Notes: generated by a model not told the origin, from the sequence alone. Positions 12,416 through 22,686 are shown, counted from the first letter of the stretch. The stretch is DNA of 64,000 nt from Lysobacter sp. Root494 (GCF_001427225.1 NZ_LMFH01000005.1:857325-921324), one strand, 5' to 3'. A program made the numbers and translations.

Positions 12416-15400
12416 TCAGTGGAAATCGCGCGAAATCGTGGTCAGCCCCGAAAGCAGCGGCGTCAGGTTTTCCAGTCGCGTGGCGATCAGGTGCTGGACG
12501 CCGTCGGCGTGCTCCATGCGGCCTTCGATGGCCATCAGTTTCGATTCGAGGAACTCGCGCCGCTGGCGTGCGGCCACGTGCTGCCAGATGACGGCGTTGA
12601 CCAGGCCGTCCTCGTCTTCCAGCGTGATGAAAGTAACGCCACTCGCGGTCTGTGGCCGTTGACGCATGGTGACCAGGCCCGCGAAGGCGACACGCGTGCC
12701 GTGCTTCATATCGCGCAGTTCCGAAGAGCGCTTGAATCGTCGCGCACGCAGCTTCGCGCGCAGGAAGCTCAAGGGATGACGTCCAAGTGTAAGTCCGGTC
12801 ATCGCGTAATCGGCATGGACGTCTTCGGCTGAAGTCGGAAGCGGCAGGAAAACCGGCACTTCTGAAGTTGCACCGAGCGGATCGAAGAGGGGGCGTTGCA
12901 CTTCCACGCCTGCAGCAGCCCAGCGCGCCTTGTGACGATGCCCCGCCAGGCCACGCAACGCCGCGGCGTCGGCCAGTACTCCGCGCAGGCGCTGGTCCAG
13001 ATCGGCGCGCTGGCACAGATCGGTGACGTCGCGGAAAGGATGCTGCATGCGAGCGGCTTCAATGCGCAGAGCGGCATCCTCGCGGAAGCCGTTGACCATG
13101 CGCAGGCCGAGGCGGAGGGCGGGTTGTGGAGGACGAGAAGCAAGGTCCATCGATCCCCGCTTCCGCGAGGATGACGATTGAGCGCTTTCTCCACTCGAAG
13201 ATTCCAGCGCGCAGTTCCAGCCGCTGTAACGCACGTCGACAGGCCGTACTTCAACACCATGACGTCGCGCATCCTGCACGATCTGGCTGGGTGAGTAGAA
13301 ACCCATCGGTTGCGAATTGATCAACGCGGCCGCGAAGGCCGCTGGCTCATGCTTTTTGAGCCAGCTGCTGAAGTAGGCGAGCAGGGCGAAGCTGGCAGCA
13401 TGCGATTCGGGGAACCCGTAACTGCCGAAGCCCTTGATCTGTTCGAAGATGCGCTCGGCGAAATCGAGTTCGTAATGGTTTTCCAGCATGCCGTTGATGA
13501 TGCGATCGCGATGCCCATGCATGTCTCCATAACGCTTCCATGCCGCCATGGAACGCCGTAGCTGGTCGGCTTCGCCAGGCGTGTAGCCCGCTGCATCGAC
13601 CGCCAGCTGCATTACCTGTTCCTGGAAGAGAGGAACACCCAACGTACGTTCGAAAATGTGCCGAAGCTTTTCCGAAGGGTAGGAAACATCTTCCTCGCCG
13701 TTACGGCGCCGGAGATACGGATGCACCATGTCGCCCTGGATAGGGCCGGGGCGGACGATGGCCACCTGGATGACGAGGTCGTAGAACTCCTTCGGCTTCA
13801 ATCGCGGCAGCATCGCCATCTGCGCGCGCGATTCGATCTGGAAGACACCGACCGTATCCGCGGCCTGGATCATTTCGTAAGTGTCTGCATCTTCCCGGGG
13901 GATGCGGTCCAGATCGAGATCGCCGCGCCCGCTTTCGCGCAGCAGGTCGAAAGTCTTGCGAAGGCAGGTCAGCATGCCCAGGGCGAGGCAATCGACCTTG
14001 AGTAACCCCAGGGTGTCGAGATCGTCCTTGTCCCACTGGATCACCGTGCGGCCGTCCATTGCCGCGTTCTCCACGGGCACGATGGTCGACAAGGGATATT
14101 CGGAAATGACGAAACCGCCAGGGTGCTGCGACAGGTGCCGCTGGAAGCCAAGCAGCTGATCGGTGAGGTTCGTCACTCGTTGCATCACCGGGGTTTCCGG
14201 ATCGAAGCCGTGTTGGCGCAGGAACTCCACAGGCGGCATTTCCTCGCCCCAACGGTCCATGGTCTTGGCCAGTTCTTCGATCTGATCGGATGGCAGCCCC
14301 AATGCCTTCGCCACGTCACGTATCGCGCTTCGTCCGCGATAGCGGATGGCGACGGCCGTCAATGCAGCACGGTCGCGGCCGTAGCGTTTGAAGACGTATT
14401 GCAGGACTTCTTCGCGGCGCTCGTGCTCGAAATCAACGTCGATGTCAGGAGGCTCGTTGCGCTCCTCCGATACGAAACGCTCAAACAGCATCTTCGCCTT
14501 GCCACCAGGCTCCAGCTCAGTGATGCCAAGTGCATAGCAGACGACGGAGTTGGCCGCGGATCCCCGGCCCTGGCAGAGAATCTTCTCCTTGCGGGCGAAT
14601 TGCACGATGTCGTGCACCGTAAGGAAAAAGGATTCGTACTCCTTCCTGGCAATGATTCGCAGCTCCTTGCGGATAAGGGCAAGGACTTCCTTCTGATCCT
14701 TGATTCCTGGTTGCTTTTTCTCCCATCGTTCGCGGATGCCTCGCATCGTGAGCCTGCGCAACCAACTGCGCGGGGTATGTCCGGCTGGGACCAGTTCGCG
14801 CGGGTACTGGTAACGGATGTCCCGGCGCATGTTGAAGATGCATCGTTGCGCGATCCGCACCGACTCCGCCAATAGTTCGGATGGATAGATGGCCGCTAGC
14901 GCCTGTCGCGTACGCAGGTGGCGTTCTCCGTTGGGAAACAATGCATGTCCCGCATTCGCCAGCGTGGTGCGCAGGCGGATCGCGGTCATGGTGTCCTGCA
15001 AGGCACGACGGGCGCGAACGTGCATATGGACGTCGCCGCTGGCGACTGCGGGGATGTCGAACTTGCGGGCGATTTCCTGCAGCGTATGCAGGCGTCCCGC
15101 GTCATCGGGCCCGCGATGCAGTTCGACGGCTAGCCAGGTGCGTTGTGGGAACATTGCCTTGAGCCATTCCGCTTCTTCCGGATCGGGCTTGGTGCCTGGA
15201 ATCCACAGGGCAAGCAGCCCGTAGTTGAGTGTGCGTAGAGCGAAGGTTTCATCATTCCCAGCAATGCGGGAATCCCGCCCTTGCTCCACGTCAATAACAG
15301 ACGAGATTCCCGCGTTCGCGGGAATGACAGTCGGATGGCCCAGGCTCGCGTTCGTGGAACCAACGGCCGCATCGGCCAAGACTTCGAAATCCGCTTTCAG

Positions 15401-15730
15401 CGAAAGATACGAGCCTTTTCCCGCACGCCGCCGCGCAAGGGTGATCAGCTGGCACAGGCGCTGATAGCCAGAAAGGTTCTCGGCCAGCAGCACGACCTTC
15501 GGCCCATCGCTGATCTGGAACTCGCTGCCAACGATCAGCTTGAGATCCATTTTTTCGGAAGCTTCAAGCGCGCGGACGATGCCGGCCAGACTGCATTCGT
15601 CGGTGATGGCGAGCGCGGTGTAGCCCTGCTGCTTCCCGCGTTCGAATAGCTCGTCGGCTTTGGAAGCCCCGCGCTGGAAGCTGAAATTGGACAGGCAATG
15701 CAGCTCGGCGTAGGCGGGCAACCGGTTCAT
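12416..15730 (-). CDS. dnaE2: error-prone DNA polymerase DnaE2 (ImuC)
   Basis: The 1104-residue SOS-induced alpha-subunit homologue is the catalytic polymerase of the ImuA-ImuB-DnaE2 mutasome. The PHP domain opens [17 protein letters not shown]. The palm carries the acidic pair in [18 protein letters not shown], followed by [42 protein letters not shown] and [15 protein letters not shown]-terminal OB domain ([15 protein letters not shown]) follows. The ATG at 15730 overlaps the imuB stop codon. Two stretches are foreign to the family: residues about 135-160 ([11 protein letters not shown] then RDSRIAGND) and about 848-862 ([11 protein letters not shown]). Both are translations of palindromic repeat DNA inside the gene. 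The frame remains open, so the protein is probably functional. Confidence 0.94.
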   Translation of the reverse strand: MNRLPAYAELHCLSNFSFQRGASKADELFERGKQQGYTALAITDECSLAGIVRALEASEKMDLKLIVGSEFQISDGPKVVLLAENLSGYQRLCQLITLARRRAGKGSYLSLKADFEVLADAAVGSTNASLGHPTVIPANAGISSVIDVEQGRDSRIAGNDETFALRTLNYGLLALWIPGTKPDPEEAEWLKAMFPQRTWLAVELHRGPDDAGRLHTLQEIARKFDIPAVASGDVHMHVRARRALQDTMTAIRLRTTLANAGHALFPNGERHLRTRQALAAIYPSELLAESVRIAQRCIFNMRRDIRYQYPRELVPAGHTPRSWLRRLTMRGIRERWEKKQPGIKDQKEVLALIRKELRIIARKEYESFFLTVHDIVQFARKEKILCQGRGSAANSVVCYALGITELEPGGKAKMLFERFVSEERNEPPDIDVDFEHERREEVLQYVFKRYGRDRAALTAVAIRYRGRSAIRDVAKALGLPSDQIEELAKTMDRWGEEMPPVEFLRQHGFDPETPVMQRVTNLTDQLLGFQRHLSQHPGGFVISEYPLSTIVPVENAAMDGRTVIQWDKDDLDTLGLLKVDCLALGMLTCLRKTFDLLRESGRGDLDLDRIPREDADTYEMIQAADTVGVFQIESRAQMAMLPRLKPKEFYDLVIQVAIVRPGPIQGDMVHPYLRRRNGEEDVSYPSEKLRHIFERTLGVPLFQEQVMQLAVDAAGYTPGEADQLRRSMAAWKRYGDMHGHRDRIINGMLENHYELDFAERIFEQIKGFGSYGFPESHAASFALLAYFSSWLKKHEPAAFAAALINSQPMGFYSPSQIVQDARRHGVEVRPVDVRYSGWNCALESSSGESAQSSSSRKRGSMDLASRPPQPALRLGLRMVNGFREDAALRIEAARMQHPFRDVTDLCQRADLDQRLRGVLADAAALRGLAGHRHKARWAAAGVEVQRPLFDPLGATSEVPVFLPLPTSAEDVHADYAMTGLTLGRHPLSFLRAKLRARRFKRSSELRDMKHGTRVAFAGLVTMRQRPQTASGVTFITLEDEDGLVNAVIWQHVAARQRREFLESKLMAIEGRMEHADGVQHLIATRLENLTPLLSGLTTISRDFH
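13152..13175. repeat. palindromic repeat remnant inside dnaE2
   Basis: A 24-base GATCCCCGCTTCCGC/GAGGATGAC segment lies in frame in dnaE2 and is read as SSSRKRGS on the minus strand. It resembles the GTCATCCCCGCG...GCGGGGATCCA class of short dispersed palindromes common in this order. Only one arm is seen. Confidence 0.55.
15252..15327. repeat. inverted-repeat element inserted in frame in dnaE2
   Basis: The left arm (TCATTCCCAGCAATGCGGGAATC, split here as TCATTCCC plus its GCGGGAATC end, 15252-15274) and the right arm (15305-15327) are inverted copies matching at 19 of 23 bases. Each arm can also fold on itself. The 30 bases between them are unrelated. The element codes for about 25 residues in frame within the PHP domain of DnaE2. 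It looks like a short non-autonomous palindromic element. Confidence 0.75.
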
Positions 15731-17139
15731 GCGAACCACCCATGCAGCATGAAAGGTCCCGCCTGTTCGCCGGCGACGCGGAAGGCCCAGGCACGCTGGC
15801 CCGATGCAGTTTCGACCAGGTAGTAATCGCGACGGATGTCTTCGTCGTCCCACCAACCCGATTCGATCCGCTCCGGTCCCGCGAGCACGCGTTGCACGCG
15901 ATCGCGCAGCGGCATCGGTTGCGGCAGCAGCCAGCCGGGGCGGAGGAGGGCAGGGATGGTGGCTGTTCGTGGAAGGGGTTGTTCGCCGGTCACCACGCGT
16001 TCGGGACGATGCTCCGGCATCCAGCCGACGCTCTCCACCGCAGCATCCCCGAGGCGGGCGCGCAGACGCTCACGCAGTTGTGTCCACGGCACGGCTTGTT
16101 GCGGTCGCGGATCGAAAAGATCGCGTTCGGCGGGCACGAAAGGCGGCAATTCGCGCGCGATCAACTGCATGCCGCGTACAGGTGCGGGCACCTGCGCCTG
16201 TTCGATCCGCCCGCGTGCGAGTTCGAACAACATGGCCGGTGCGCGTTCGGCGGATAGCAGGCCGACTTCGACTTCACTATGCGCTACGTATTCGTGCTCA
16301 AGCACCAGGGTGAAACGCTGCACGCCGCCATCGCGGCCGGCAAGGAACGCGGCAAGATCCGCAGTAAGCCGTCGTAGCGGGAACAGCAACGCCTGACTGG
16401 ATTCGACTTCGTGGTCGAATTCGATGCGGCCTTCGAACACATCCGGCGGCTGGTACCAGCCCAGCGGCGCCTCTTCGCCCCGCAGGCGATCCAGGTGTTG
16501 CAGCACGTCGCGTGGGAAACGCCGGTTGATTGCGTCGCGCGGCAGTGCGAATACCTGACGCAATTTCCGCAGCCCCATGCGCGACAGCGAACGCGCCACG
16601 TCGGGCGACAGGCCCGCGCGTTCCACCGGCAACTGTCCCAGCGCATTGAGCAGGGTGTTGTCGCCCACAGCCAGGCCGTCGTGCACGTTGGCCAGTACGC
16701 GCGCGGCATAAGGATTCGACGCGGCGACGAGATGGTGGCGGAAACCGAGCAGCTTCAGCTCCTCGCGCATCTGCGCTTCCAGCCGCGGCCACGGGCCGAA
16801 CAACTGCTGGCTATGGCCGACTTCGAGCACGATCGAATGCGGAAGATCGGTGCTCACCATCGAACTGAAACGATAGGCCCACGCCGCGAGGAACTGCCGC
16901 CAGCGTTCGGCATCGCGTGGATCGTGCTCGACCATCGCGAAGCCGCCGCCTAACGCCTGCGCGGCAGCGAGCGGCATGCCGGGGCGCAGTCCCAATGCAC
17001 GTGCCGCCGGATTGATGGCGTGCAGCACGCACCGTTGCGCGGGGCCGCTGATCAACGCCAGCGGCGCCTTCGGATCGGCCTGGCGGCGGAGAACGCCATC
17101 GATCGCCAGTTGCGGCAGAAGCAGGCACGCCCAGCGCAT
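15727..17139 (-). CDS. imuB: ImuB, catalytically inactive Y-family polymerase homologue
   Basis: The 470-residue adaptor of the mutasome links DnaE2 to the beta clamp and to ImuA. The N-terminus [15 protein letters not shown] has the Y-family strand but lacks the metal-binding Asp. The second acidic motif is also lost ([14 protein letters not shown]), as in other ImuB proteins. Helix-hairpin-helix-like [23 protein letters not shown] follows near residue 190, then a little-finger-like region. The gene starts 2 bases after imuA and its stop overlaps the dnaE2 start (ATGA), suggesting translational coupling through the cassette. Confidence 0.92.
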   Translation of the reverse strand: MRWACLLLPQLAIDGVLRRQADPKAPLALISGPAQRCVLHAINPAARALGLRPGMPLAAAQALGGGFAMVEHDPRDAERWRQFLAAWAYRFSSMVSTDLPHSIVLEVGHSQQLFGPWPRLEAQMREELKLLGFRHHLVAASNPYAARVLANVHDGLAVGDNTLLNALGQLPVERAGLSPDVARSLSRMGLRKLRQVFALPRDAINRRFPRDVLQHLDRLRGEEAPLGWYQPPDVFEGRIEFDHEVESSQALLFPLRRLTADLAAFLAGRDGGVQRFTLVLEHEYVAHSEVEVGLLSAERAPAMLFELARGRIEQAQVPAPVRGMQLIARELPPFVPAERDLFDPRPQQAVPWTQLRERLRARLGDAAVESVGWMPEHRPERVVTGEQPLPRTATIPALLRPGWLLPQPMPLRDRVQRVLAGPERIESGWWDDEDIRRDYYLVETASGQRAWAFRVAGEQAGPFMLHGWFA

Positions 17140-17141
17140 GG

Positions 17142-18023
17142 TCACGGTCCGGCTTCGATATCGGCCTTCGTGTCGCGCATGGATTCGGCATGCGCGGCGA
17201 GACCGGGAAATAGACGCAGCGTGGAGGGACTGCTTCCGAGTGCGGCAAGGAATTGGCTGGACGGCTGGCGCGCGGCATCTCCTGCCGGACGCAGGATCGA
17301 AGTCGAAGAAGTCTCCGGATGCCCTAGCTGCGAAAAGGGAATCGGCCGCGCCGGTGGCATCCCGCCACGGCACTTCAACACGCGCAATTGCCGCGGCCTT
17401 GCATCGAGCGCGATGCGCAGCGCCGCGGGCGATGGATTCACCGCGGCCTTCAACGGGCGGAACGCGAAACCCAATGCCTGTCCGGTTTCCGCCGCGACCT
17501 GCAGGCGTCGCAACGCACGGTCATCCGCCTGCTGCGGCCAGCACACCACGGCATTGCATGCGCCGGAACGAAGGCATTGTTCGGCCGCCCACAAAGCATC
17601 GCGGGGCGTCTTCGTCCGGATTACCTGCAGCGCTCCGAGGCGCACGCCCGCCGCATGCCAGGCGGGTGGGTAGGGGTGATACGGCGGAGCGATCAGGGCG
17701 ATGACACCATCTTTCGGCTGGCTGAGGCGGGCGAGGGCGGGCCACAGCAGCTGCAGTTCGCCGATGCCATCCGGAAGCAGCAGTTCGGTCAGCGCGGCAT
17801 CCGGCCAACCGCGCGTGGGAAGAACGGCGTCCAGAGCAGGCCATCCGGTCGGTTGTTCGATTGCAGGCGTAGTGACAGCCGACTGCCCACGCCATACGCG
17901 GCGCTGGGAAATCAGCCCATCGAGCGAAGGTGCGGCGGACACTTCCGCCACGGCATTGGCGAGTACGGACCGTGCCCATGACGGGCCGTTCGAAGCGGAT
18001 GAGGTGGAGCTGGGGTACTGCAT
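17142..18023 (-). CDS. imuA: ImuA, SOS mutasome protein
   Basis: The 293-residue protein, distantly RecA-like, is required for DnaE2-dependent damage mutagenesis. Typical stretches are VWRGQ, TGWPALDAVLPTRGWPDAALTELLLPDGIGELQLLWPAL, VIALIAPPYHPYPPAWHAAGV and ALWAAEQCLRSGACNAVVCWP. It heads the imuA-imuB-dnaE2 operon. The ATG at 18023 is immediately next to a LexA operator, leaving no room for a ribosome-binding site. Either the message is leaderless or translation begins at an internal GTG near codon 25-28, just before the conserved region. Confidence 0.88.
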   Translation of the reverse strand: MQYPSSTSSASNGPSWARSVLANAVAEVSAAPSLDGLISQRRVWRGQSAVTTPAIEQPTGWPALDAVLPTRGWPDAALTELLLPDGIGELQLLWPALARLSQPKDGVIALIAPPYHPYPPAWHAAGVRLGALQVIRTKTPRDALWAAEQCLRSGACNAVVCWPQQADDRALRRLQVAAETGQALGFAFRPLKAAVNPSPAALRIALDARPRQLRVLKCRGGMPPARPIPFSQLGHPETSSTSILRPAGDAARQPSSQFLAALGSSPSTLRLFPGLAAHAESMRDTKADIEAGP

Positions 18024-18024
18024 G

Positions 18025-18040
18025 TTAGTAATAATACTAA
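18025..18040 (-). promoter_or_regulatory. LexA operator (SOS box) of imuA-imuB-dnaE2
   Basis: The palindrome TTAGTAATAATACTAA fits the Xanthomonadales LexA consensus TTAG-N6-TACTA exactly. It ends 1 base from the imuA ATG. Read on the minus strand it contains TATTAT, a good -10 box, 7 bases before that ATG. LexA bound here would cover the promoter itself. Confidence 0.88.
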
Positions 18041-18257
18041 CAATGCAGTCTCATCTGATAAGACAATACTTTTCAATAAGTTACAGAGTTTAGTTTCAGC
18101 TCGTTCCTATGCAAAAAATGGGGTTCCGGCAGGGTGCCGGCAAGCATCAGGCGATTCGAAATTCGGATTGACGAGAGCAGGCCAACGGCAAGGCTCCCTC
18201 GAACCAACTCACCCGAAGCCATGTCGTCCCATTCGCTGGCCGCGGTAAAGTAAACAC

Positions 18258-18695
18258 ATGTCGTTCGGACCACTGCTTCTGCGCGTGATGCTCATCCTGG
18301 CGTTCGTTCTCAATGGAACGACGTCGGCGATGGCGGCCGCGCAGATGTCGCTGGGGCATCCGAAGCAGGGCGAAGCGATGCATCACGCCGAGGCACCGGC
18401 GGATCACCAGCACGACATGTCGGCCTGCCACCACGACGGCATGCCTTCGGATGCAACCGCATCGACGGCGCACGACCACGCATCCCATTCCGTTCCAGAG
18501 AAACATCACGGGCATTCGTCCGACTGCTGCGAAGGCGGCACCTGCCTGTGCGTCTGTACGCATGGCATGCATGCGACCGCCCCATCTCCGGTCCTGGCCA
18601 TGCATGCGTATGGCAGCAAGGGCCAATCCGAAGCACGTACCGCGGGCCATCCAGCTCCCGATCTTCCGCACCTGATCCGACCTCCGATCGGCTAA
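18258..18695 (+). CDS. copL: CopL-type metal-binding regulatory protein
   Basis: The 145-residue protein has a signal-peptide-like start (LLLRVMLILAFVLNGTTSAMAAA) and is then very rich in His, Met and Cys (HHAEAPADHQHDMSACHHD; SSDCCEGGTCLCVCTHGMH). In Xanthomonas, copL lies upstream of copAB and is needed for copper-inducible expression; this gene has that position, 95 bases before copA. The His/Cys clusters point to copper binding. Whether it acts as peptide, periplasmic protein or translated leader cannot be told from sequence. Confidence 0.82.
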   Translation: MSFGPLLLRVMLILAFVLNGTTSAMAAAQMSLGHPKQGEAMHHAEAPADHQHDMSACHHDGMPSDATASTAHDHASHSVPEKHHGHSSDCCEGGTCLCVCTHGMHATAPSPVLAMHAYGSKGQSEARTAGHPAPDLPHLIRPPIG

Positions 18696-18790
18696 GTGTC
18701 TCCTGGCGCCTCCGGCGCTCCTTCGCATGCGCGTTGCTCGGCTCCTGCCGAAGCGATGGGCTGCGACGTCCCATGCTTATCGGAGTTCCC

Positions 18791-20644
18791 ATGTCATCCA
18801 ACTCGTCCGGTCGAGCGACCGGCAGCTTCCAATCGCGCAGGCGCTTCATCCAGGGGCTGGCCGCCGGCGGCGCCGCTGCAGGATTCGGTCTATGGCCAAA
18901 ACCAGGCTGGACGTTGCGCTCACCCGGCAACGCCAACGTGCTTGCCGGTACCGAATTCGACCTCGTCATCGGTGAAACCCCGGCGAATTTCACCGGCCGC
19001 ACACGCACGGCGATCACCGTCAACGGTTCCCTTCCGGCACCGTTGCTGCGCTGGCGCGAAGGAACGACCGTCAATCTGCGCGTATCCAATGCGTTGCCCG
19101 AAGGCTCGGTCCACGGCCACGAAACCTCGATCCACTGGCACGGCATCCTGCTGCCCGCGAACATGGACGGTGTGCCCGGACTGAGCTTCGCCGGCATCCA
19201 TCGCGGTGAGACCTACCACTACCGGTTCACGGTGAAACAGGGCGGCACCTACTGGTACCACAGCCACTCAGCCTACCAGGAGCAGGTCGGGCTCTACGGG
19301 CCGCTGATCATCGACCCGATCGATCCGGCGCCTTTCGCCTACGACCGCGACTACGTGGTGATGCTCACCGACTGGACCGATCTCGATCCGGCCGCGTTGT
19401 TCTCGCGCCTGAAGAAGATGTCGATGTACGACAACTACTACCAGCGCACCGTTGGCGACTTCTTTCGTGACATGAAGCAGCGCGGTCTGGCTGCGACAGT
19501 CGAAGACCGGAGGATGTGGGGCGAGATGCGCATGTCGCCGACCGATCTGTCGGACGTCAACGCGAACACCTACACCTACCTGATGAACGGCACGACTTCG
19601 CTCGGCAACTGGACGGGACTGTTCCGTTCCGGCGAGAAGATCCGGCTGCGTTTCATCAACGGTTCGTCGATGACGCACTTCGACGTGCGGATTCCCGGAT
19701 TGAAGATGACCGTGGTCGCAGCCGATGGTCAGTACGTGCATCCGGTAACCATCGACGAATTCAGGATTGCCACGGCCGAAACCTTCGACGTGATCGTCGA
19801 GCCAGGCGGCCAGGATGCTTTCACCATCTTCGCGCAGGACATGGGCCGCACTGGTTACGTGAGCGGCACGCTCGCGGTGCGCGAAGGCTTGCGTGCGCCA
19901 GTTCCCAACGTCGACCCGCGCCCGATCCTGACGATGGCCGACATGGGGCACGGCGGCATGGGTCATGCGGGCATGGATCACGACATGTCCGGCATGAAGG
20001 GCATGGAAGGCGGATGCGGCGCGAACATGGGCATGCCCGGCATGGACCACGCGGCGAAACCAGCCGCCGATCCGCACGCGGGACACGACATGGCGGGCAT
20101 GGACCAGGAATCCGGCGGGATGCAGCAGCATCCGGCTTCGGAACAAGGAAATGCGCTCGTCGACATGCAGACCATGTCGCCCGTGCCGAAGCTGGATGAT
20201 CCCGGTATCGGCCTGCGTGACAACGGCCGCAAGGTACTCAGCTACTCGATGCTCAGGAGCACGTTCGACGATCCGGATGGACGCGAACCGGACCGCGACA
20301 TCGAGCTGCATCTCACCGGACACATGGAGCGCTTCGCCTGGGGCTTCAACGGCCAGAAGTTTTCGCAGGTCGAACCGCTGCGCTTCAACTATGGCGAGCG
20401 CCTGCGCATCGTGCTGGTCAACGACACGATGATGACGCATCCGATCCACCTGCACGGCATGTGGAGCGATCTCGAAGACGAGCAGGGCAACTTCCAGGTT
20501 CGCAAGCACACGATCGACATGCCGCCTGGCAGCAAGCGCAGTTATCGCGTGCGCGCGGATGCCCTGGGCAGTTGGGCCTACCACTGCCACCTTCTGTTCC
20601 ACATGGAAGCGGGAATGATGCGTACGGTGAGGGTCGAAGAATGA
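18791..20644 (+). CDS. copA: CopA copper-resistance multicopper oxidase
   Basis: The 617-residue periplasmic oxidase converts Cu(I) to Cu(II). The Tat signal is SRRRFIQGLAAGGAAAGFG. All four copper-ligand motifs are present: HWHG (about 116-119), WYHSH (about 155-159), HPIHLHG (about 550-556) and HCHLLFHMEAGM (about 598-609). A Met/His-rich insert near residues 380-440 (MGHGGMGHAGMDHDMSGM) is typical of CopA and binds extra copper. The start at 18791 has GGAG just upstream. The stop overlaps the copB start (ATGA). Confidence 0.96.
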   Translation: MSSNSSGRATGSFQSRRRFIQGLAAGGAAAGFGLWPKPGWTLRSPGNANVLAGTEFDLVIGETPANFTGRTRTAITVNGSLPAPLLRWREGTTVNLRVSNALPEGSVHGHETSIHWHGILLPANMDGVPGLSFAGIHRGETYHYRFTVKQGGTYWYHSHSAYQEQVGLYGPLIIDPIDPAPFAYDRDYVVMLTDWTDLDPAALFSRLKKMSMYDNYYQRTVGDFFRDMKQRGLAATVEDRRMWGEMRMSPTDLSDVNANTYTYLMNGTTSLGNWTGLFRSGEKIRLRFINGSSMTHFDVRIPGLKMTVVAADGQYVHPVTIDEFRIATAETFDVIVEPGGQDAFTIFAQDMGRTGYVSGTLAVREGLRAPVPNVDPRPILTMADMGHGGMGHAGMDHDMSGMKGMEGGCGANMGMPGMDHAAKPAADPHAGHDMAGMDQESGGMQQHPASEQGNALVDMQTMSPVPKLDDPGIGLRDNGRKVLSYSMLRSTFDDPDGREPDRDIELHLTGHMERFAWGFNGQKFSQVEPLRFNYGERLRIVLVNDTMMTHPIHLHGMWSDLEDEQGNFQVRKHTIDMPPGSKRSYRVRADALGSWAYHCHLLFHMEAGMMRTVRVEE

Positions 20645-21606
20645 AGACACTCTCGCTTGCTCCTCTTGCCGCTAGCCTGATGCTGGCCTTCAGCGCGAAT
20701 GCGCAGGACCACTCGCAACACCATATGCCGGCGAAGCAGGGTCACAGCCAGCATCAAAAACCCGTTGAGCATTCGCAGCATCAACACGACGAGTCCGAAT
20801 CGAAGGCCATCGATCACGCGGCGATGGGACACACCGTGCCCGCAGCACCGGAGAAAACCGTCGATCACGCCGCGATGGGGCATGCAACAGCGCATTCTCC
20901 TGACCGGCCGATCACGCCAATCCCGGTACTCACCGATGCCGATCGCGCCGCGGCAATAGCACCGCCCGACGACCACCCCGTCCACGACAATGCGATGCAC
21001 AGCTTTGTCCTGTTCAACCGATTGGAAGCTTTCGACTCGGACGAAGGCAATGGACTGGGTTGGGAAGGGCAGGCGTGGATCGGTACCGACCTCGACAAGA
21101 TCTGGCTGCGTAGCGAAGGCGAGCGCATCGGCGGCCATACGGAAGCGGCCGACATCGAAGTGCTTTATGGCCGTCCGATCGCGCGATGGTGGGATGTCGT
21201 AGCCGGCGTGCGCCACGACTTCCAGCCGGGCGGATCCCAGGACTTCGCCGCCATCGGTGTGATCGGCCTGGCTCCGTACAAGTTCGAATTGGAAGCGACC
21301 GCTTACATCGGTGAATCCGGCCAGACGGCTGCGCGCATCGAAGTCGAATACGAAACGTTGCTGACGAATCGCCTCGTCCTGCAGCCATTGGTCGAAGCCA
21401 ATTTCCATGGCCGGGACGATGAACGACGCGGCATCGGTTCGGGTTTGAGCACGATCGAAGCGGGACTGCGCCTGCGTTACGAAATCACGCGCCAGTTCGC
21501 ACCCTACATCGGCGTGGTGCGCGAGAAGGCATTCGGCCACACCGCGGATTACCAGGGCGAAGAGGGCGATACCCGTGTGGTTGCGGGCGTTCGCGTGTGG
21601 TTCTGA
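20641..21606 (+). CDS. copB: CopB copper-resistance outer-membrane protein
   Basis: The 321-residue precursor has a signal peptide (MKTLSLAPLAASLMLAFSANA), then a His/Met-rich segment (HSQHHMPAKQGHSQHQ; two AIDHAAMGH/VDHAAMGH-like repeats) and a C-terminal beta-barrel domain with alternating residues (YGRPIARWWDVVAGVRHDFQPG) ending in VRVWF with a terminal Phe, as expected of an outer-membrane barrel. It is translationally coupled to copA. Confidence 0.94.
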   Translation: MKTLSLAPLAASLMLAFSANAQDHSQHHMPAKQGHSQHQKPVEHSQHQHDESESKAIDHAAMGHTVPAAPEKTVDHAAMGHATAHSPDRPITPIPVLTDADRAAAIAPPDDHPVHDNAMHSFVLFNRLEAFDSDEGNGLGWEGQAWIGTDLDKIWLRSEGERIGGHTEAADIEVLYGRPIARWWDVVAGVRHDFQPGGSQDFAAIGVIGLAPYKFELEATAYIGESGQTAARIEVEYETLLTNRLVLQPLVEANFHGRDDERRGIGSGLSTIEAGLRLRYEITRQFAPYIGVVREKAFGHTADYQGEEGDTRVVAGVRVWF

Positions 21607-21638
21607 GCGGGCTGAACCTGACTTATCGAGGAGTAATC

Positions 21639-22190
21639 ATGAAGCACACCGTCATTATGCTGATCGCGGCATCTACTCTGATCTCGACGGCATGCGCCCG
21701 CGAGCAGAATGCGGATAATCAAGCGTCTGCGATGAAGCCTGCTGCGAGTGAAACTGTTCCCGCAACGGCAACATCCGCGGCTTCAATCTCACCTGTGGCT
21801 CAACCCACGCTCGCTTCGATACTCGTGCACAAGAACCCGTCCTGCGGTTGTTGCGAGCTATGGGTCGAGCATCTGCGCAAGGCGGGTTTCGAGGTTGCAG
21901 TGCGCGACGAAGACGATCTCAACGCCGTCAAGGAACGCCTCGGCGTTCCATACGGCAAAGGCTCCTGCCACACCGCGGAAGTCGGAGGCTACATCGTCGA
22001 AGGACATGTGCCGGTCGAGGACATCAAGCGCCTGCTGACCGAAAAACCCGACGCCAGGGGACTCGTTCTTCCAGGCATGCCGCTCGGATCGCCGGGCATG
22101 GAAGTGCCTGACGGCAGCGTGAAGCCGTACACCGTCGAGTTGGTGAAGCGCGACGGAAACACGGTGGCTTTTGCGGAGCACGGCCGCTAA
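21639..22190 (+). CDS. DUF411 metal-binding protein
   Basis: The 183-residue exported protein has a short hydrophobic signal (MKHTVIMLIAASTLISTAC; the Cys could be lipidated but the lipobox is weak) and a Thr/Ala-rich linker. The DUF411 domain follows: LVHKNPSCGCCELWVEHLRKAGF with a CxCC motif near residue 71, GSCHTAEVGGYIVEGHVP, and a Met-rich LPGMPLGSPGMEVPDG. DUF411 proteins recur in copper and silver resistance clusters and probably bind metal in the periplasm. GAGGAG precedes the start; it lies 32 bases after copB and likely belongs to the same operon. Confidence 0.82.
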   Translation: MKHTVIMLIAASTLISTACAREQNADNQASAMKPAASETVPATATSAASISPVAQPTLASILVHKNPSCGCCELWVEHLRKAGFEVAVRDEDDLNAVKERLGVPYGKGSCHTAEVGGYIVEGHVPVEDIKRLLTEKPDARGLVLPGMPLGSPGMEVPDGSVKPYTVELVKRDGNTVAFAEHGR

Positions 22191-22222
22191 CGGATGCGGA
22201 CGGGGCAGGGCAGATAGATGGC

Positions 22223-22254
22223 TTGACTCTGGACTATGGTCCAGACCGCAAAGT
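22223..22254 (+). promoter_or_regulatory. MerR-type promoter/operator
   Basis: TTGACT (22223-22228) is followed after 20 bases by a weak -10 (CAAAGT). The spacer contains the dyad CTGGAC-TATG-GTCCAG. A long spacer holding a dyad is the signature of promoters activated by MerR-family metal sensors. It would drive the MerR gene and the ATPase after it. Confidence 0.7.
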
Positions 22255-22287
22255 GCCCGCGACGTCCCACCTCCAGGAAGACGCGTC

Positions 22288-22686
22288 ATGAAGATCGGTC
22301 AACTCGCACGGCGGTCCGGCGTGAACATCGATACGGTGCGCTATTACGAACGCGAAGGCTTGCTGCCCAAGGCCCAGCGTCTCTCGTCGGGCTATCGCGT
22401 TTACGACGAAAGCGACGTGAAGCGGCTGCGTTTCGTAAAGCGGGCCAAGTCGCTTGGCTTCACGTTGGTCGAAATCCGTGAACTGCTGGAGCTTTCCGAC
22501 CATCGCGACGACGACATGGCGACGCTCAAGGCCGTAGCCATCGAAAAGATCGCCGACATCAAGGCGAAGATGGCCGAACTCGAGCGCATTCGTGCGGCAC
22601 TGGAAACGTTGGCAGCGTCCTGTCCAGGGCATGGGGCCCTGGAGCAGTGCCCGATTCTCAATGCACTCGCCGAGGACGACCAATGA
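22288..22686 (+). CDS. cueR: MerR-family copper-responsive regulator (CueR-like)
   Basis: The 132-residue regulator has the winged-helix start [32 protein letters not shown], a dimerisation coiled coil (residues about 75-110) and the metal loop [13 protein letters not shown] near the C-terminus. Two Cys separated by eight residues resemble the Cu(I)/Zn loop of CueR and its relatives. The gene sits between its own dyad promoter and a copper ATPase, whose ATG overlaps its stop (ATGA). Copper is inferred from context; other soft metals are possible. Confidence 0.82.
   Translation: MKIGQLARRSGVNIDTVRYYEREGLLPKAQRLSSGYRVYDESDVKRLRFVKRAKSLGFTLVEIRELLELSDHRDDDMATLKAVAIEKIADIKAKMAELERIRAALETLAASCPGHGALEQCPILNALAEDDQ

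Noticed and set aside
19268-20650. 460-codon open frame antisense to copA
   Set aside because: Antisense shadow of the Met/His-rich copA gene.
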